From assembly GCF_019711315.1 (NCBI RefSeq), contig NZ_CP081294.1:1-64000 (forward strand): a stretch of DNA of 64,000 nucleotides, read 5' to 3'. Origin of the DNA: Qipengyuania gelatinilytica. GTDB lineage: Bacteria > Pseudomonadota > Alphaproteobacteria > Sphingomonadales > Sphingomonadaceae. This document shows positions 48,896 through 57,044 of this stretch, piece by piece. The translations under genes and the position numbers were made by a program. The notes below the pieces were generated by a model, which worked only from the letters and a program-made list of their open reading frames with translations, was not told where the DNA came from and did not search any database. Each line of letters starts with the position of its first letter. The first letter of the stretch is position 1.

Positions 48896-49146
48896 CAAGC
48901 GATGAATTGACGGACCGCGGAGGCCTTGCGACAACCGGCATAATGCAGGGAAAACAGGGCATGCGCGGAATAAGGAAGATGGCGGTGGCCGCAGTGGCCT
49001 CGCTCACGCTGGCAGGCTGCATCACGGTGGAAGCACCGGATAAGCCGATCGTGATCGAGCTCAATGTGAACATTCGCCAGGAAGTGATCTACCGGCTCGC
49101 GGAAGATGCGGGCAATACGATCGAGGAAAATGCGGATATTTTCTGA
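48892..49146 (+). CDS. ynbE: YnbE-like outer-membrane lipoprotein
   Basis: The protein is 84 aa from the coupled ATG, or shorter from ATGs at residues 18, 24 or 30. The lipobox SLTLAGC puts lipidation at Cys near residue 43. The mature part TVEAPDKPIVIELNVNIRQEVIYRL matches YnbE, the partner that is thought to complete the YdbH beta-structure at the outer membrane. The 29 residues before the likely signal peptide are unusual and suggest a downstream start. The stop overlaps ydbL by one base. Confidence 0.88.
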   Translation: MTSDELTDRGGLATTGIMQGKQGMRGIRKMAVAAVASLTLAGCITVEAPDKPIVIELNVNIRQEVIYRLAEDAGNTIEENADIF

Positions 49147-49550
49147 TGGGTGATTTTATGACCAAGCGACTTACCAAGGCTATCCTCACCGGCGCCGCGA
49201 TTGCGACAGCGCTCGGCGGTATCGCTGCACCGGCTTACGCCCAGCGAGACCCTGCCTATGCCGCTGCACGCGCAGCGGGCGAGGTGGGCGAGAAGATGGA
49301 CGGCTATCTCGGCATCGTGGTGGCGGAAACGGCCGAACTGCGCCGGATCGTCAACGACATCAATATCAAGCGCCGCGCCGTTTATTCGGAAAAAGCGCAG
49401 GAATCGAACGCCACGCTCGAGGAATACGCGCTGACCGCCGGATGCATCGCGATTGCGAAGACCGTACCGGGCGAAAAATACCAGGCGCCCGATGGCAGCT
49501 GGCAGACCCGCACGACCGCGCCGCCGATGCGCGATTCGCGCTGTCCCTGA
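49146..49550 (+). CDS. ydbL: YdbL-like periplasmic protein (DUF1318)
   Basis: The 134-aa protein has a signal peptide (about residues 5-32, ending AYAQ). The DUF1318 core has GEVGEKMDGYLGIV, IVNDINIKRRAVYSEKAQESNATLEEYALTAGCI and KYQAPDGSW. It is described as a regulator or chaperone of the YdbH-YnbE bridge. It starts in a TGATG overlap with ynbE and a terminator follows 26 bp after the stop. Confidence 0.9.
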   Translation: MGDFMTKRLTKAILTGAAIATALGGIAAPAYAQRDPAYAAARAAGEVGEKMDGYLGIVVAETAELRRIVNDINIKRRAVYSEKAQESNATLEEYALTAGCIAIAKTVPGEKYQAPDGSWQTRTTAPPMRDSRCP

Positions 49551-49576
49551 AGCGATCGGGACGTAATGAATTCAGA

Positions 49577-49613
49577 GCCTCTCCCCTGCTGCGTGCCGGG
49601 GGGAGGCTTTTTT
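49577..49613 (+). terminator. Rho-independent terminator after ydbL
   Basis: GCCTCTCCCC and GGGGGAGGC form a stem with one bulge around a 13-nt loop, followed by six T. Confidence 0.85.
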
Positions 49614-49648
49614 GCAACGGGGGAGGGGTATTTGGGCGGCTCTCCATG

Positions 49649-49679
49649 TTGACTCTAAAATGCCCCCCTTCTAAGGGGG
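49649..49679 (+). promoter_or_regulatory. Possible promoter and hairpin of the F0 ATP synthase operon
   Basis: TTGACT (49649-49654), 17 bp, TAAGGG (49672-49677) precede atpI. The -10 region is part of a CCCCCTT-CT-AAGGGGG inverted repeat (49664-49679). The -35 is good, the -10 poor. The long GC-rich GGGGGCGGCGCCC stretch follows. Confidence 0.35.
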
Positions 49680-49739
49680 CGGCGCCCTTGGCGGGCAAGT
49701 CCCTGCGCGTGCCGCGCAACCCCCTTTAAGGAGTAAGGC

Positions 49740-50060
49740 ATGAGCGACGACGAACCCGCACGGAAACCCATCGAGGAGGATGCGCGGATTGACGCGCTGG
49801 AGAAGCGGCTCAGTGCCGCCCAGCAGCGCGAAGATCAACGCAACCGCAAGACCGGTTCCGGGGCCGATGCGAACTATCGCAGCGGCAACCGTGTTCTGGC
49901 CGACCTGCTCGGGGGGCTTCTAGGTGGTACGGTTATCGGGTGGGCCATTGGCTATTTCACCGATACCAACCCCTGGGGTCTGCTGGTCGGCCTGTTCCTC
50001 GGAATAGTCGTCGCCTTCAGGAACATTATCCGCGCGGCAAATCAGAAGCCCGGCGAGTGA
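49740..50060 (+). CDS. atpI: F0F1 ATP synthase assembly protein (AtpI/AtpZ)
   Basis: The 106-aa protein has a charged N-terminal half with a predicted coiled-coil and two membrane helices (about residues 54-73 and 79-96), with LLGGLLGGTVIGWAIGYFTD and GLLVGLFLGIVVAF. It is the first gene of the F0 operon, with RBS AAGGAG before the ATG. AtpI is thought to aid c-ring assembly or Mg2+ entry. Confidence 0.9.
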   Translation: MSDDEPARKPIEEDARIDALEKRLSAAQQREDQRNRKTGSGADANYRSGNRVLADLLGGLLGGTVIGWAIGYFTDTNPWGLLVGLFLGIVVAFRNIIRAANQKPGE

Positions 50061-50114
50061 CCCTTTAGGGGGCCATTGCAGGGCTTTCGTTACAGGATTT
50101 AGGGAATTTCAGAC

Positions 50115-50903
50115 GTGGCAGCCGAACAGGCCAAAGTCGATCCGATGTATCAGTTCACCATCCAACCGCTTGCCGGTTCGGAAAATTGGGAACTGGCCGG
50201 ATACAATATCGCCTTCACCAATTCCGCAATGTGGATGCTGATCACCACGGTGGTGCTCTTCCTCTTCGTGCTTGGCGGCATGAAGCGTGAACTGGTTCCC
50301 GGGCGCTGGCAGATGATGGTGGAGACCTTCACCGGATTCATCGACAACATGCTCGAAGCGAATATCGGCAAGGCCGGGCGCAAGTACGTGCCCTATGTCT
50401 TCAGCCTGTTCATGTTCATCCTGTTCGCGAACCTCCTCGGCCTGCTGCCGCTGGGTCTCGCCGGGATCCACCCGTTCACCTTCACCAGCCACTTCACCGT
50501 GACCGGTGTGCTCGCGATCATCAGCTTCTCGATCGTCCTGATCGTCGGCTTCTGGCGCCACGGCCTGCACTTCTTCAGCCTCTTCGTGCCGCACGGCACG
50601 CCGCTGCCGATGATCCCCGTGATTGCGCCGATCGAATTCATCTCTTTCATGGTGCGTCCCTTCAGCCTCGGCCTGCGACTGTTCGTGGCCATGATGGCCG
50701 GGCACGTGCTGCTGGAAGTCCTGTCGAGCTTCGTGATCGACGGCACCAATGCTGGCGCCGGTTTCGGCCTCCTGGTCGGCCTGCCCAGCTTCATCCTGAT
50801 GATCGGCATCTGCGCTCTCGAGCTGCTGGTGGCGGGCATCCAGGCCTATGTTTTCGCTCTTCTGACGTCGCTGTACATCAACGACGCCGAGAACCTTCAC
50901 TAA
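50115..50903 (+). CDS. atpB: ATP synthase F0 subunit a
   Basis: This 262-aa proton channel subunit starts at GTG. The essential Arg is in MVRPFSLGLRLFVAMMAGH (family R-L-x-A/G-N/M position). LIFVLGGMKRELVPG-type loops and the C-terminal ELLVAGIQAYVFALLTSLYINDA are typical. Five to six membrane helices. Confidence 0.96.
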   Translation: MAAEQAKVDPMYQFTIQPLAGSENWELAGYNIAFTNSAMWMLITTVVLFLFVLGGMKRELVPGRWQMMVETFTGFIDNMLEANIGKAGRKYVPYVFSLFMFILFANLLGLLPLGLAGIHPFTFTSHFTVTGVLAIISFSIVLIVGFWRHGLHFFSLFVPHGTPLPMIPVIAPIEFISFMVRPFSLGLRLFVAMMAGHVLLEVLSSFVIDGTNAGAGFGLLVGLPSFILMIGICALELLVAGIQAYVFALLTSLYINDAENLH

Positions 50904-50939
50904 GTCTTCAATTCAAAAGTTTTTCCAAAGGAGTTTGTC

Positions 50940-51167
50940 ATGGAAGTAGAAGCTGCAAAGCTCGTCGGCGCTGGTCTCGCTGCAATCGGTGCCGGTATGG
51001 CTGCGATCGGCGTTGGTAACGTCTTCGGTTCGTTCCTCGAAAGCGCACTGCGCAACCCGGGTGCTGCCGACGGCCAGCAGGGCCGCCTGTTCATCGGCTT
51101 CGCCGCTGCCGAACTTCTCGGCCTGCTGGCGTTCGTCGTTGCCATGATCCTGATCTTCGTCGCCTAA
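50940..51167 (+). CDS. atpE: ATP synthase F0 subunit c
   Basis: This 75-aa hairpin of two membrane helices has a Gly-rich first helix (GAGLAAIGAGMAAIGVGN), polar loop RNPGAADGQQGR, and the ion-carrying Glu in FAAAELLGLLAFVVA (about residue 59). It pumps H+: no sodium-ligand pattern is seen. RBS AAAGGAG lies upstream. Confidence 0.97.
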   Translation: MEVEAAKLVGAGLAAIGAGMAAIGVGNVFGSFLESALRNPGAADGQQGRLFIGFAAAELLGLLAFVVAMILIFVA

Positions 51168-51249
51168 TCGACGAAATCATGTTCCGGAGCCGGTCGGGTT
51201 CGCCTGACCGGCCCGCAATTTTTCTGTCACCCGCTTTTCGAGAGCTGCA

Positions 51250-51744
51250 ATGCCCCAGATAGCACAGCTTGCCGATACATGGTCCAGCCAGGTCTTCTGG
51301 CTGCTGGTCTTCTTCGGTATTACCTTCTTCGTCATCGGCAAGGGCATGGTGCCCAAGGTGATGGACACCGTTGCCCAGCGTGACGGCCAGATCGCCGCCG
51401 ACCTCGCCGCTGCCAAGGCCGCGCGCGATGCCGCCGACGAGCAGGAAGAAGCCTGGCGGGTCAAGGAAAACGAAAACCGCGCTGCGGCGCAGGCGATCGT
51501 TGCCAAGGCCAAGGAAGAAGGCGCCAAGAAGAGCGAAACCAAGCTCAAGGCCGCCCAGACCCGTATCGACAAGAAACTTGCCGATGCCGAAGCACGTATC
51601 GCCGAAGCACGCACCGCGGCGCTGGCCGAAGTCGAGACCGTGGCTGTCGAAGCTGCGCAGGACATCGTCAAGACGCTCGCCGGCGTGAAGGTGACCAAGC
51701 CTGTCGCCACCAAGGCGGTGAAGGAGCAGATGGCTCATGGCTAA
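51250..51744 (+). CDS. atpF': ATP synthase F0 subunit b'
   Basis: This 164-aa protein has one N-terminal helix (WLLVFFGITFFVIGKGMVP) and a long charged coiled-coil that forms the peripheral stalk with subunit b. Having two different b-type subunits is normal for alphaproteobacteria. It overlaps atpF by 8 bases (51737-51744). Confidence 0.94.
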   Translation: MPQIAQLADTWSSQVFWLLVFFGITFFVIGKGMVPKVMDTVAQRDGQIAADLAAAKAARDAADEQEEAWRVKENENRAAAQAIVAKAKEEGAKKSETKLKAAQTRIDKKLADAEARIAEARTAALAEVETVAVEAAQDIVKTLAGVKVTKPVATKAVKEQMAHG

Positions 51745-52321
51745 TCCTGCAAATACCGACCAGATGCCGGAAGTCTTCACTACGGAGGCCCCGGAAGCTT
51801 CGACTGAAATCGACGCCGGTGCTGGCAAGCATGTCGAACCCGAGCTGTGGGGCCTCGCGCCCTTCCAGGTTGTCTCGGTCTCGATGTTCGTCCTGCTGGT
51901 CCTCGCGATCTTCGGCGCCAAGGTTCACAAGACCATCGCCGGCGGCCTCGACAGCAAGATCGCTGCGATCAAGGAACAGCTCGAGGAAGCCAAGCAGCTT
52001 CGTGCCGAAGCCGAGGTGCTGCGCAAGGAATATGCCGACAAGATCGCTGGCGCCGAAAAGGACGCAGAAGCGATGCTCGAGAACGCGCAGGTCGAAGCCG
52101 ACGCGATCCTCGAGAAGGCGGAAGCCGACAGCAAGGCAATGGTCGAGCGCCGCAAGCGCATGGCCGAAGACAAGATCGCCGCTGCAGAGCGCGAAGCCGT
52201 CGAAGACGTGCGCAACCGCGCCGTTGCCGCTGCCACCGGCGCAAGCCGCAAGCTGATCGCTGAAAAGCACGATGCCGAGGCCGACAAGGCGCTGGCCGAC
52301 AAGCTGATCGCCGGGATCTGA
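51737..52321 (+). CDS. atpF: ATP synthase F0 subunit b
   Basis: This 194-aa protein has a non-conserved acidic lead (residues 1-35), a membrane helix (FQVVSVSMFVLLVLAIFGAKV) and an alpha-helical coiled-coil to the end. The F1 genes (atpHAGDC) are not next to it, as usual for this order. Terminator 22 bp downstream. Confidence 0.95.
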   Translation: MANPANTDQMPEVFTTEAPEASTEIDAGAGKHVEPELWGLAPFQVVSVSMFVLLVLAIFGAKVHKTIAGGLDSKIAAIKEQLEEAKQLRAEAEVLRKEYADKIAGAEKDAEAMLENAQVEADAILEKAEADSKAMVERRKRMAEDKIAAAEREAVEDVRNRAVAAATGASRKLIAEKHDAEADKALADKLIAGI

Positions 52322-52343
52322 TTTCCGGACACAAGCGAATTTG

Positions 52344-52375
52344 AAAGGGCGGCCTTCGGGTCGCCCTTTTTCGTT
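52344..52375 (+). terminator. Rho-independent terminator of the F0 operon
   Basis: AAAGGGCGGCC-TTCG-GGTCGCCCTTT is a near-perfect stem with UUCG loop, then TTCGTTT. The other strand also ends in TTTC, so it may serve the convergent gloB-quinone oxidoreductase transcript too. Confidence 0.88.
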
Positions 52376-52387
52376 TGCGTGCCCGTG

Positions 52388-53362
52388 TCAGGGGGTGAGC
52401 ACGATTTTTCCGATGATCTCGCCCCGTTCCATCGCCTCGAAAGCCTCGCGCCAGTCGGCAAGGGGCAGGGTGCGATCGATGTGAGGGGTAATCTTTCCCT
52501 CGCTAGCGAGCTTGTCCAATGCAGCGGCAATACGCTTCCCGCGCTCGGGGAAGCGCCTCGCGTATTCGCCTGCGCGCACGCCGACAACTGAGAACCCCTT
52601 GATGAGCGGAATGTTGACCGCGATTTCGGGAATCCTTCCAGCCACAAAGCCCACCACGAGCAGCTTTGCGCCGAAGGTCACGCAGCGCGTGCTCTCGTCG
52701 AAGACGTCGCCGCCGACCGGATCGAAGACGAGATCGCAAAGCCGGCCATCGGTCAGCTCGGAAACCTCTTCACGGAAACGGCCGGTGTTGAGGATTGCGG
52801 CGCTGGGCCGGGCAATATCCCGCAGATGCTTGAGTTTGTCCTCGCGATGCGTGGCGGCAATGACTGTGGCACCGAGAGCCCTGGCGAGATCGCAGGCGGC
52901 AAGCCCCACGCCGCCACTCGCTCCATGGACGAGGACGGTCTGACCCGGCTCAAGGCCACCCAGTTCAACCAGCGCAACATAAGCCGTGTGATAGGCCGCG
53001 CCCATTGCGGCCGCCTGCGCAAAGTCCAGGCCCTCGGGGATCGCACGAAGCGACGTGGCGGGAAGCGCGACCTGTTCGGCAAAAGCGCCTGTCTTGGCGC
53101 CGCCCATCACACGGTCGCCTTCCGCAAATCCGCTGTCGGGATCGGCGGCAATGACTTCGCCTGCCATTTCCAGCCCGGAAATGAACGGGACCTCCGGTTT
53201 GAACTGGTAGTCCCCGCGCGTCATCAGCAAGTCGGGGTAGTTGAGCGATGCGGCGCGAACGCGGACCAGGACCTCGCCTGCACCGCGTGAAGGGCAGGGG
53301 ATGTCGACCAGTCCGGTCCCCGATAGATCGGGACTAAGGCTACCGACCTGGAGCGCCTTCAT
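52388..53362 (-). CDS. NAD(P)H:quinone oxidoreductase family protein (MDR, zinc-free)
   Basis: The 324-aa medium-chain reductase has no zinc-ligand Cys/His set. It has AASLNYPDLLMTRGDYQFKPEVPFISGLEMAGEV, the NADPH motif VLVHGASGGVGLAACDLARALGA (about residues 143-165) and FDPVGGDVFDESTR. It is in the quinone oxidoreductase/QOR-like class. It lies 2 bp downstream of gloB on the same strand. Confidence 0.92.
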   Translation of the reverse strand: MKALQVGSLSPDLSGTGLVDIPCPSRGAGEVLVRVRAASLNYPDLLMTRGDYQFKPEVPFISGLEMAGEVIAADPDSGFAEGDRVMGGAKTGAFAEQVALPATSLRAIPEGLDFAQAAAMGAAYHTAYVALVELGGLEPGQTVLVHGASGGVGLAACDLARALGATVIAATHREDKLKHLRDIARPSAAILNTGRFREEVSELTDGRLCDLVFDPVGGDVFDESTRCVTFGAKLLVVGFVAGRIPEIAVNIPLIKGFSVVGVRAGEYARRFPERGKRIAAALDKLASEGKITPHIDRTLPLADWREAFEAMERGEIIGKIVLTP

Positions 53363-53364
53363 GG

Positions 53365-54120
53365 TCAGAAATTGTCCTTGGCGGCTCTCAGTGCGGCGAA
53401 GGTTTCTGCCGGATTGGTCCCGCCCCAGCGGTCACGCAAATCGGCATTATCGGCGCGCAGGAACGGGTTGGTTTCGAGCTCGCGGGAGAGCAGGGTGGGC
53501 ACCGTCGGTTGCCCCTTGGCGCGCTTTTCCTCGACGCGCGCTGCATACAGCTGGAGCGCTGCATTGTCGGGATCGGCGTGCAGCGCGAACCTGGCATTGG
53601 CCTCCGTATACTCGTGGGCGCAATAGAGCTGCGTGTTTTCCGGCAGCTGCCGGATGCGGTCGAGGCTGTGCCAGAACTGTTCCGGCTCGCCTTCGAACAT
53701 GCGCCCGCACCCGAGCGCAAAGACGCTGTCGCCCACGAAAGCCGTATCGGCCTCGGCAATGTGATAAGCGATGTGGCCGTTGGTGTGGCCCGACACGTCG
53801 ATCACGCGCGCGGTCCAGTCGCCCAGCGATACGCTGTCGCCATTGCCGACCACGCGGTCGATAGGGCTGATTTTCTCGACCTCTTGCGGTGCGATCACCG
53901 TCGCGCCCGTCGCTTCGACAATGGCCTTGTTTCCACCCGTGTGGTCGGGATGCCAGTGGGTGTTCCAGATCTGCGTGATCGTCCAGCCCCTGGCCTTAGC
54001 CTGGCGGAGGTATTCCGCGCCATCAGGCGTATCGATCGCAGCGGTCTCGCCGCTGTCGGGATCGTGGAGGAGGAACCCGTAATTGTCGGACAGGCAGGGG
54101 AACTGGTGAACTTCTAGCAT
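53365..54120 (-). CDS. gloB: Hydroxyacylglutathione hydrolase (glyoxalase II)
   Basis: This 251-aa metallo-beta-lactamase-fold enzyme hydrolyses S-lactoylglutathione. The zinc/iron ligands THWHPDHTGGN (about residues 54-64), the later VSGHTNGHIAY, D in VGDSVFALGCGRMFEG and H in YCAHEYTEANARFA are all present. The ATG 54120 was chosen by homology. It forms an operon with the quinone oxidoreductase. Confidence 0.96.
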   Translation of the reverse strand: MLEVHQFPCLSDNYGFLLHDPDSGETAAIDTPDGAEYLRQAKARGWTITQIWNTHWHPDHTGGNKAIVEATGATVIAPQEVEKISPIDRVVGNGDSVSLGDWTARVIDVSGHTNGHIAYHIAEADTAFVGDSVFALGCGRMFEGEPEQFWHSLDRIRQLPENTQLYCAHEYTEANARFALHADPDNAALQLYAARVEEKRAKGQPTVPTLLSRELETNPFLRADNADLRDRWGGTNPAETFAALRAAKDNF

Positions 54121-54180
54121 GAGTTTTGTCTGTCTTACCGCTTCGCTACTCGAGGACGGCAAGGCTAGTCCTGCCAGCGC

Positions 54181-54222
54181 CAAAGGGAAAGGCCCGCCTG
54201 CTCCTGTGAGCAAGCGGGCCTT
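54181..54222 (-). terminator. Rho-independent terminator of rpsA
   Basis: On the minus strand AAGGCCCGC...GCGGGCCTT (inner TGCTC/GAGCA) forms a strong extended stem followed by TCCCTTT, about 30 bp after the rpsA stop. Confidence 0.85.
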
Positions 54223-54252
54223 CCTGATTACCCTTGAGAAGGGTGGAAGAGC

Positions 54253-55956
54253 TTAGTCTTCCTTCTTCTTCAGCGCTTCGCCGAGGATGTCGCCGAGCGA
54301 TGCACCCGAGTCCGACGAACCGAACTGTGCAACTGCTTCCTTCTCTTCGGCGATCTGACGCGCCTTGATCGAGAAGGTGGGCTTCTTCGAACGGTCGAAA
54401 CCGGTGACCATGGCGTCGACCTTGGCACCCGGCTGGAAACGATCCGAGCGCTGCTCGTCACGGTCACGGCCGAGGTCCGAACGCTTGATGAAGCCGGTTG
54501 CGCCATCTTCGCCGACCTGGACTTCGAGGCCGCCATCGCGGACTTCGAGGACGGTGACGGTGACAACCTGGTTCTTGCGCAGGTCGCTCTGTGCGCCGGC
54601 TTCGGTCGGTGCACCCTTTTCGAGCTGCTTCATGCCGAGGCTGATGCGCTCCTTGTCGGTGTCGACGTCGAGAACGACGGCTTCGACCTGCTCGCCCTTG
54701 CGGTGCAGTGCGAGCGCGTCTTCACCCGAGATGCCCCAAGCGATGTCCGACATGTGGACCATGCCGTCGACGTCGCCATCGAGGCCGATGAAGAGGCCGA
54801 ATTCGGTGGCGTTCTTGACTTCGCCTTCGACCTTGGTGCCCACCGGATGCTTCTCGGCGAACTCTTCCCACGGATTGCGCTGGGCCTGCTTGAGGCCGAG
54901 CGAAATGCGGCGCTTCTCGCTGTCCACTTCCAGGACCATGACTTCGACTTCCTGCGAGGTCGAGACGATCTTGCCCGGGTGGACGTTCTTCTTGGTCCAG
55001 CTCATTTCCGAAACGTGGACCAGACCTTCGATGCCCGGCTCGATTTCGACGAATGCGCCGTATTCGGTGATGTTGGTGACGGTGCCCGTCAGCTTCATGC
55101 CGACCGGGTACTTGGCCGAAACGCCATCCCACGGATCCGATTCCAGCTGCTTCATGCCGAGGCTGATGCGCTGGGTGTCTTCGTTGATGCGGATGATCTG
55201 GACGGTCACGGTCTGGCCGATCTCGATCATTTCGCTGGGGTGGTTGACGCGCTTGTAGCTCATGTCGGTGACGTGGAGCAGGCCGTCGATACCGCCGAGG
55301 TCGACGAATGCGCCGTAGTCGGTGATGTTCTTGACGACGCCGTCGATCACCTGGCCTTCAGCCAGCTTGTCGATCAGTTCGCTGCGCTGTTCTGCACGGG
55401 TCTCTTCGAGGACCGCGCGACGCGAAACGACGATGTTACCGCGGCGACGGTCCATCTTCAGGATCTGGAAGGGCTGCGGCATGTCCATCAGCGGGGTGAC
55501 GTCGCGCACGGGGCGGATGTCGACCTGCGAGCCGGGGAGGAAGGCCACTGCGCCGTCGAGGTCGACGGTGAAGCCACCCTTGACGCGGCCGAAGATGCGG
55601 CCGTCGACCCGCTTGCCTTCGCCGAATTCGCTTTCAAGCTTGTCCCATGCAGCTTCGCGGCGTGCACGGTCGCGCGACAGCATTGCTTCGCCGTCTGCGT
55701 TTTCGATGCGGTCGACGAATACTTCGACTTCCGAGCCGACTTCGAGGCCGTGCTCGTCTTCGCCGCGCATGAATTCCTTGAGATCGACGCGGCCTTCGCT
55801 CTTCAGGCCGACATCGATGTGGGCCATGCCGTTTTCGATGGAGGTGACGGTGCCCTTGACGACGCGGCCTTCGAAACCGCCGTCATCTGCGCCGCCGAGC
55901 TGCTCGTCGAGCATTGCCGCGAAATCGTCGCGGGTCGGATTGGCTGAGGTTGCCAT
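54253..55956 (-). CDS. rpsA: 30S ribosomal protein S1
   Basis: This 567-aa protein has six S1 (OB) domains at roughly residues 28-105, 115-185, 200-272, 286-360, 373-447 and 460-535. Strands such as GVVKNITDYGAFVDLGGIDGLLHVTDMS and GTVTNITEYGAFVEIEPGIEGLVHVSEMS are repeated. It binds mRNA leaders at the ribosome. A CCGGT-TTT-ACCGG dyad (55994-56006) lies in its leader, possibly for S1 autoregulation. The gene is separated here from its usual neighbour cmk by a lipoprotein gene and a terminator. Confidence 0.97.
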   Translation of the reverse strand: MATSANPTRDDFAAMLDEQLGGADDGGFEGRVVKGTVTSIENGMAHIDVGLKSEGRVDLKEFMRGEDEHGLEVGSEVEVFVDRIENADGEAMLSRDRARREAAWDKLESEFGEGKRVDGRIFGRVKGGFTVDLDGAVAFLPGSQVDIRPVRDVTPLMDMPQPFQILKMDRRRGNIVVSRRAVLEETRAEQRSELIDKLAEGQVIDGVVKNITDYGAFVDLGGIDGLLHVTDMSYKRVNHPSEMIEIGQTVTVQIIRINEDTQRISLGMKQLESDPWDGVSAKYPVGMKLTGTVTNITEYGAFVEIEPGIEGLVHVSEMSWTKKNVHPGKIVSTSQEVEVMVLEVDSEKRRISLGLKQAQRNPWEEFAEKHPVGTKVEGEVKNATEFGLFIGLDGDVDGMVHMSDIAWGISGEDALALHRKGEQVEAVVLDVDTDKERISLGMKQLEKGAPTEAGAQSDLRKNQVVTVTVLEVRDGGLEVQVGEDGATGFIKRSDLGRDRDEQRSDRFQPGAKVDAMVTGFDRSKKPTFSIKARQIAEEKEAVAQFGSSDSGASLGDILGEALKKKED

Positions 55957-56186
55957 GAGTTGTGTAGTCCTAACTAACGTTTGCTACCGGCCACCGGTTT
56001 TACCGGGGTCTTTCTCCGTCTGCCTGCACACCATTGCGCGGGCCGTACGGGGCAAGAGGGCCGAGTTCTCCGCGAGGCCGGATGCCGCCGCGAAGGTTCA
56101 TCGAATCCGATAGATTGGGTGAACGGCCGCGCGCCTAGGCCAAACGCCGCGCAAAAGCAAGGTAAATGGCGGGCAAGTCCGATAGG

Positions 56187-56210
56187 TTTGAGCACATGGA
56201 GCACGGTTCA
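56187..56210. repeat. Interspersed short repeat, copy 2 (CACATGGAGCACGGTTCA)
   Basis: See the copy at 6134-6158: the shared core CACATGGARCACGGTTCA occurs in two intergenic regions 50 kb apart. The function is unknown. Confidence 0.45.
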
Positions 56211-56284
56211 GGGAGAAGAAAGCGATCCCGCGTGATGGCCTCTAAAGGCGCGCCAATCCGAGGCTTGAAGGGCAGGGCGGTGGC

Positions 56285-56322
56285 CAAAAGAAAAGACCGG
56301 GAAGCCATCCGGCCCCCGGTCT
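56285..56322 (-). terminator. Rho-independent terminator after the SYLF-like lipoprotein gene
   Basis: AGACCGGG and CCCGGTCT on the minus strand form an 8-bp stem around a GGCCGGATGGC-type loop. TTTTCTTTTGG follows, 25-60 bp after the lipoprotein stop. Confidence 0.82.
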
Positions 56323-56346
56323 CATCTCAGAACAGTGATTTGGCGA

Positions 56347-56958
56347 TCAGCTGTCGGTAGTTTCCGTCATACCGGCTTCCATGTTTTCGTCCGATGCGGA
56401 ATTCGTGTCCTTCCAGATGCGCATGGCATCGACGCTGACATCGGCCATGAGGCCTTCTGCGTTGAAGACGTAAAGCACCGTCTTGCCGCCGGCGGTTTCG
56501 GCTGCGGCATTGGCATCAGCATTGGCGATGACCACCGAGCTTTCGGCGCCGATGCTCCATTCACCGTCATCTTCGAATTGGGCCAACGATTCCTGGTTGG
56601 GCATCTTGAAGACATAGGACGCTGCCGAGACACCTGCCTGCAGGCCGATGCTGGCTTCACCCATGTTGTAATAGTCGACGACCTGGCCGTTGCGGATCAA
56701 TGCACCTTCGCCGCCTTCACCGCCAACACCCAGCGCAACCGAGGTTACATCGGGGAAGACGAGGTAGCTGTAGCCATCATTGCCGCAAGTCGGCTCAACC
56801 TGCTCGCACTGTTGCAGAGCGGCGAGGGCCTTGTCATCAAGAGTGGCGTTTTCGGTCATCTGACCCTGTTCCTCAGGGGTCGTTTCCGCTTCGTCCGAAG
56901 GGTTCGAGCCGCACGCGGCAAGTGCGCCCGCGAGGGCGATAATCGACAGAAATCTCAT
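56347..56958 (-). CDS. Lipoprotein with YSC84/SYLF-like domain
   Basis: The 203-aa protein has a lipoprotein signal (LAGALAAC, Cys at residue 16), then an acidic linker. A SYLF-like segment follows: YSYLVFPDVTSVALGVGGEGGEGALIRNGQVVDYYNMGEASIGLQAGVSAASYVFKMPN. SYLF domains bind phospholipids or actin in eukaryotes; the bacterial role is unknown. ATG 56958 starts the signal peptide; the longer frame is rejected. It lies between cmk and rpsA in place of the usual direct linkage. Confidence 0.85.
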   Translation of the reverse strand: MRFLSIIALAGALAACGSNPSDEAETTPEEQGQMTENATLDDKALAALQQCEQVEPTCGNDGYSYLVFPDVTSVALGVGGEGGEGALIRNGQVVDYYNMGEASIGLQAGVSAASYVFKMPNQESLAQFEDDGEWSIGAESSVVIANADANAAAETAGGKTVLYVFNAEGLMADVSVDAMRIWKDTNSASDENMEAGMTETTDS

Positions 56959-57044
56959 AGGTTTCCCTTTCCCAATTATGGCACAGCTCCAGCTGCCCCT
57001 GCCGAGACAACCTTTTGCCACAATTCATGTTCCAGAAAGTTTTC

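Larger units (their letters stand above)
55957..56346. other. 390-bp intergenic region upstream of rpsA
   Basis: No convincing gene. It holds the rpsA leader dyad (55994-56006), the second copy of the CACATGGARCACGGTTCA repeat (56187-56210), and the lipoprotein terminator (56285-56322). A short plus-strand ORF (55981-56235) has the composition of a non-coding frame. Confidence 0.5.

Noticed and set aside
49664..49679. Second terminator before atpI
   Set aside because: Short CCCCCTT/AAGGGGG stem with 2-nt loop and no T-run; more consistent with promoter-region symmetry.
55981..56235. Plus-strand ORF upstream of rpsA
   Set aside because: Low-complexity composition, no ribosome-binding site, and overlaps the repeat and leader dyad.
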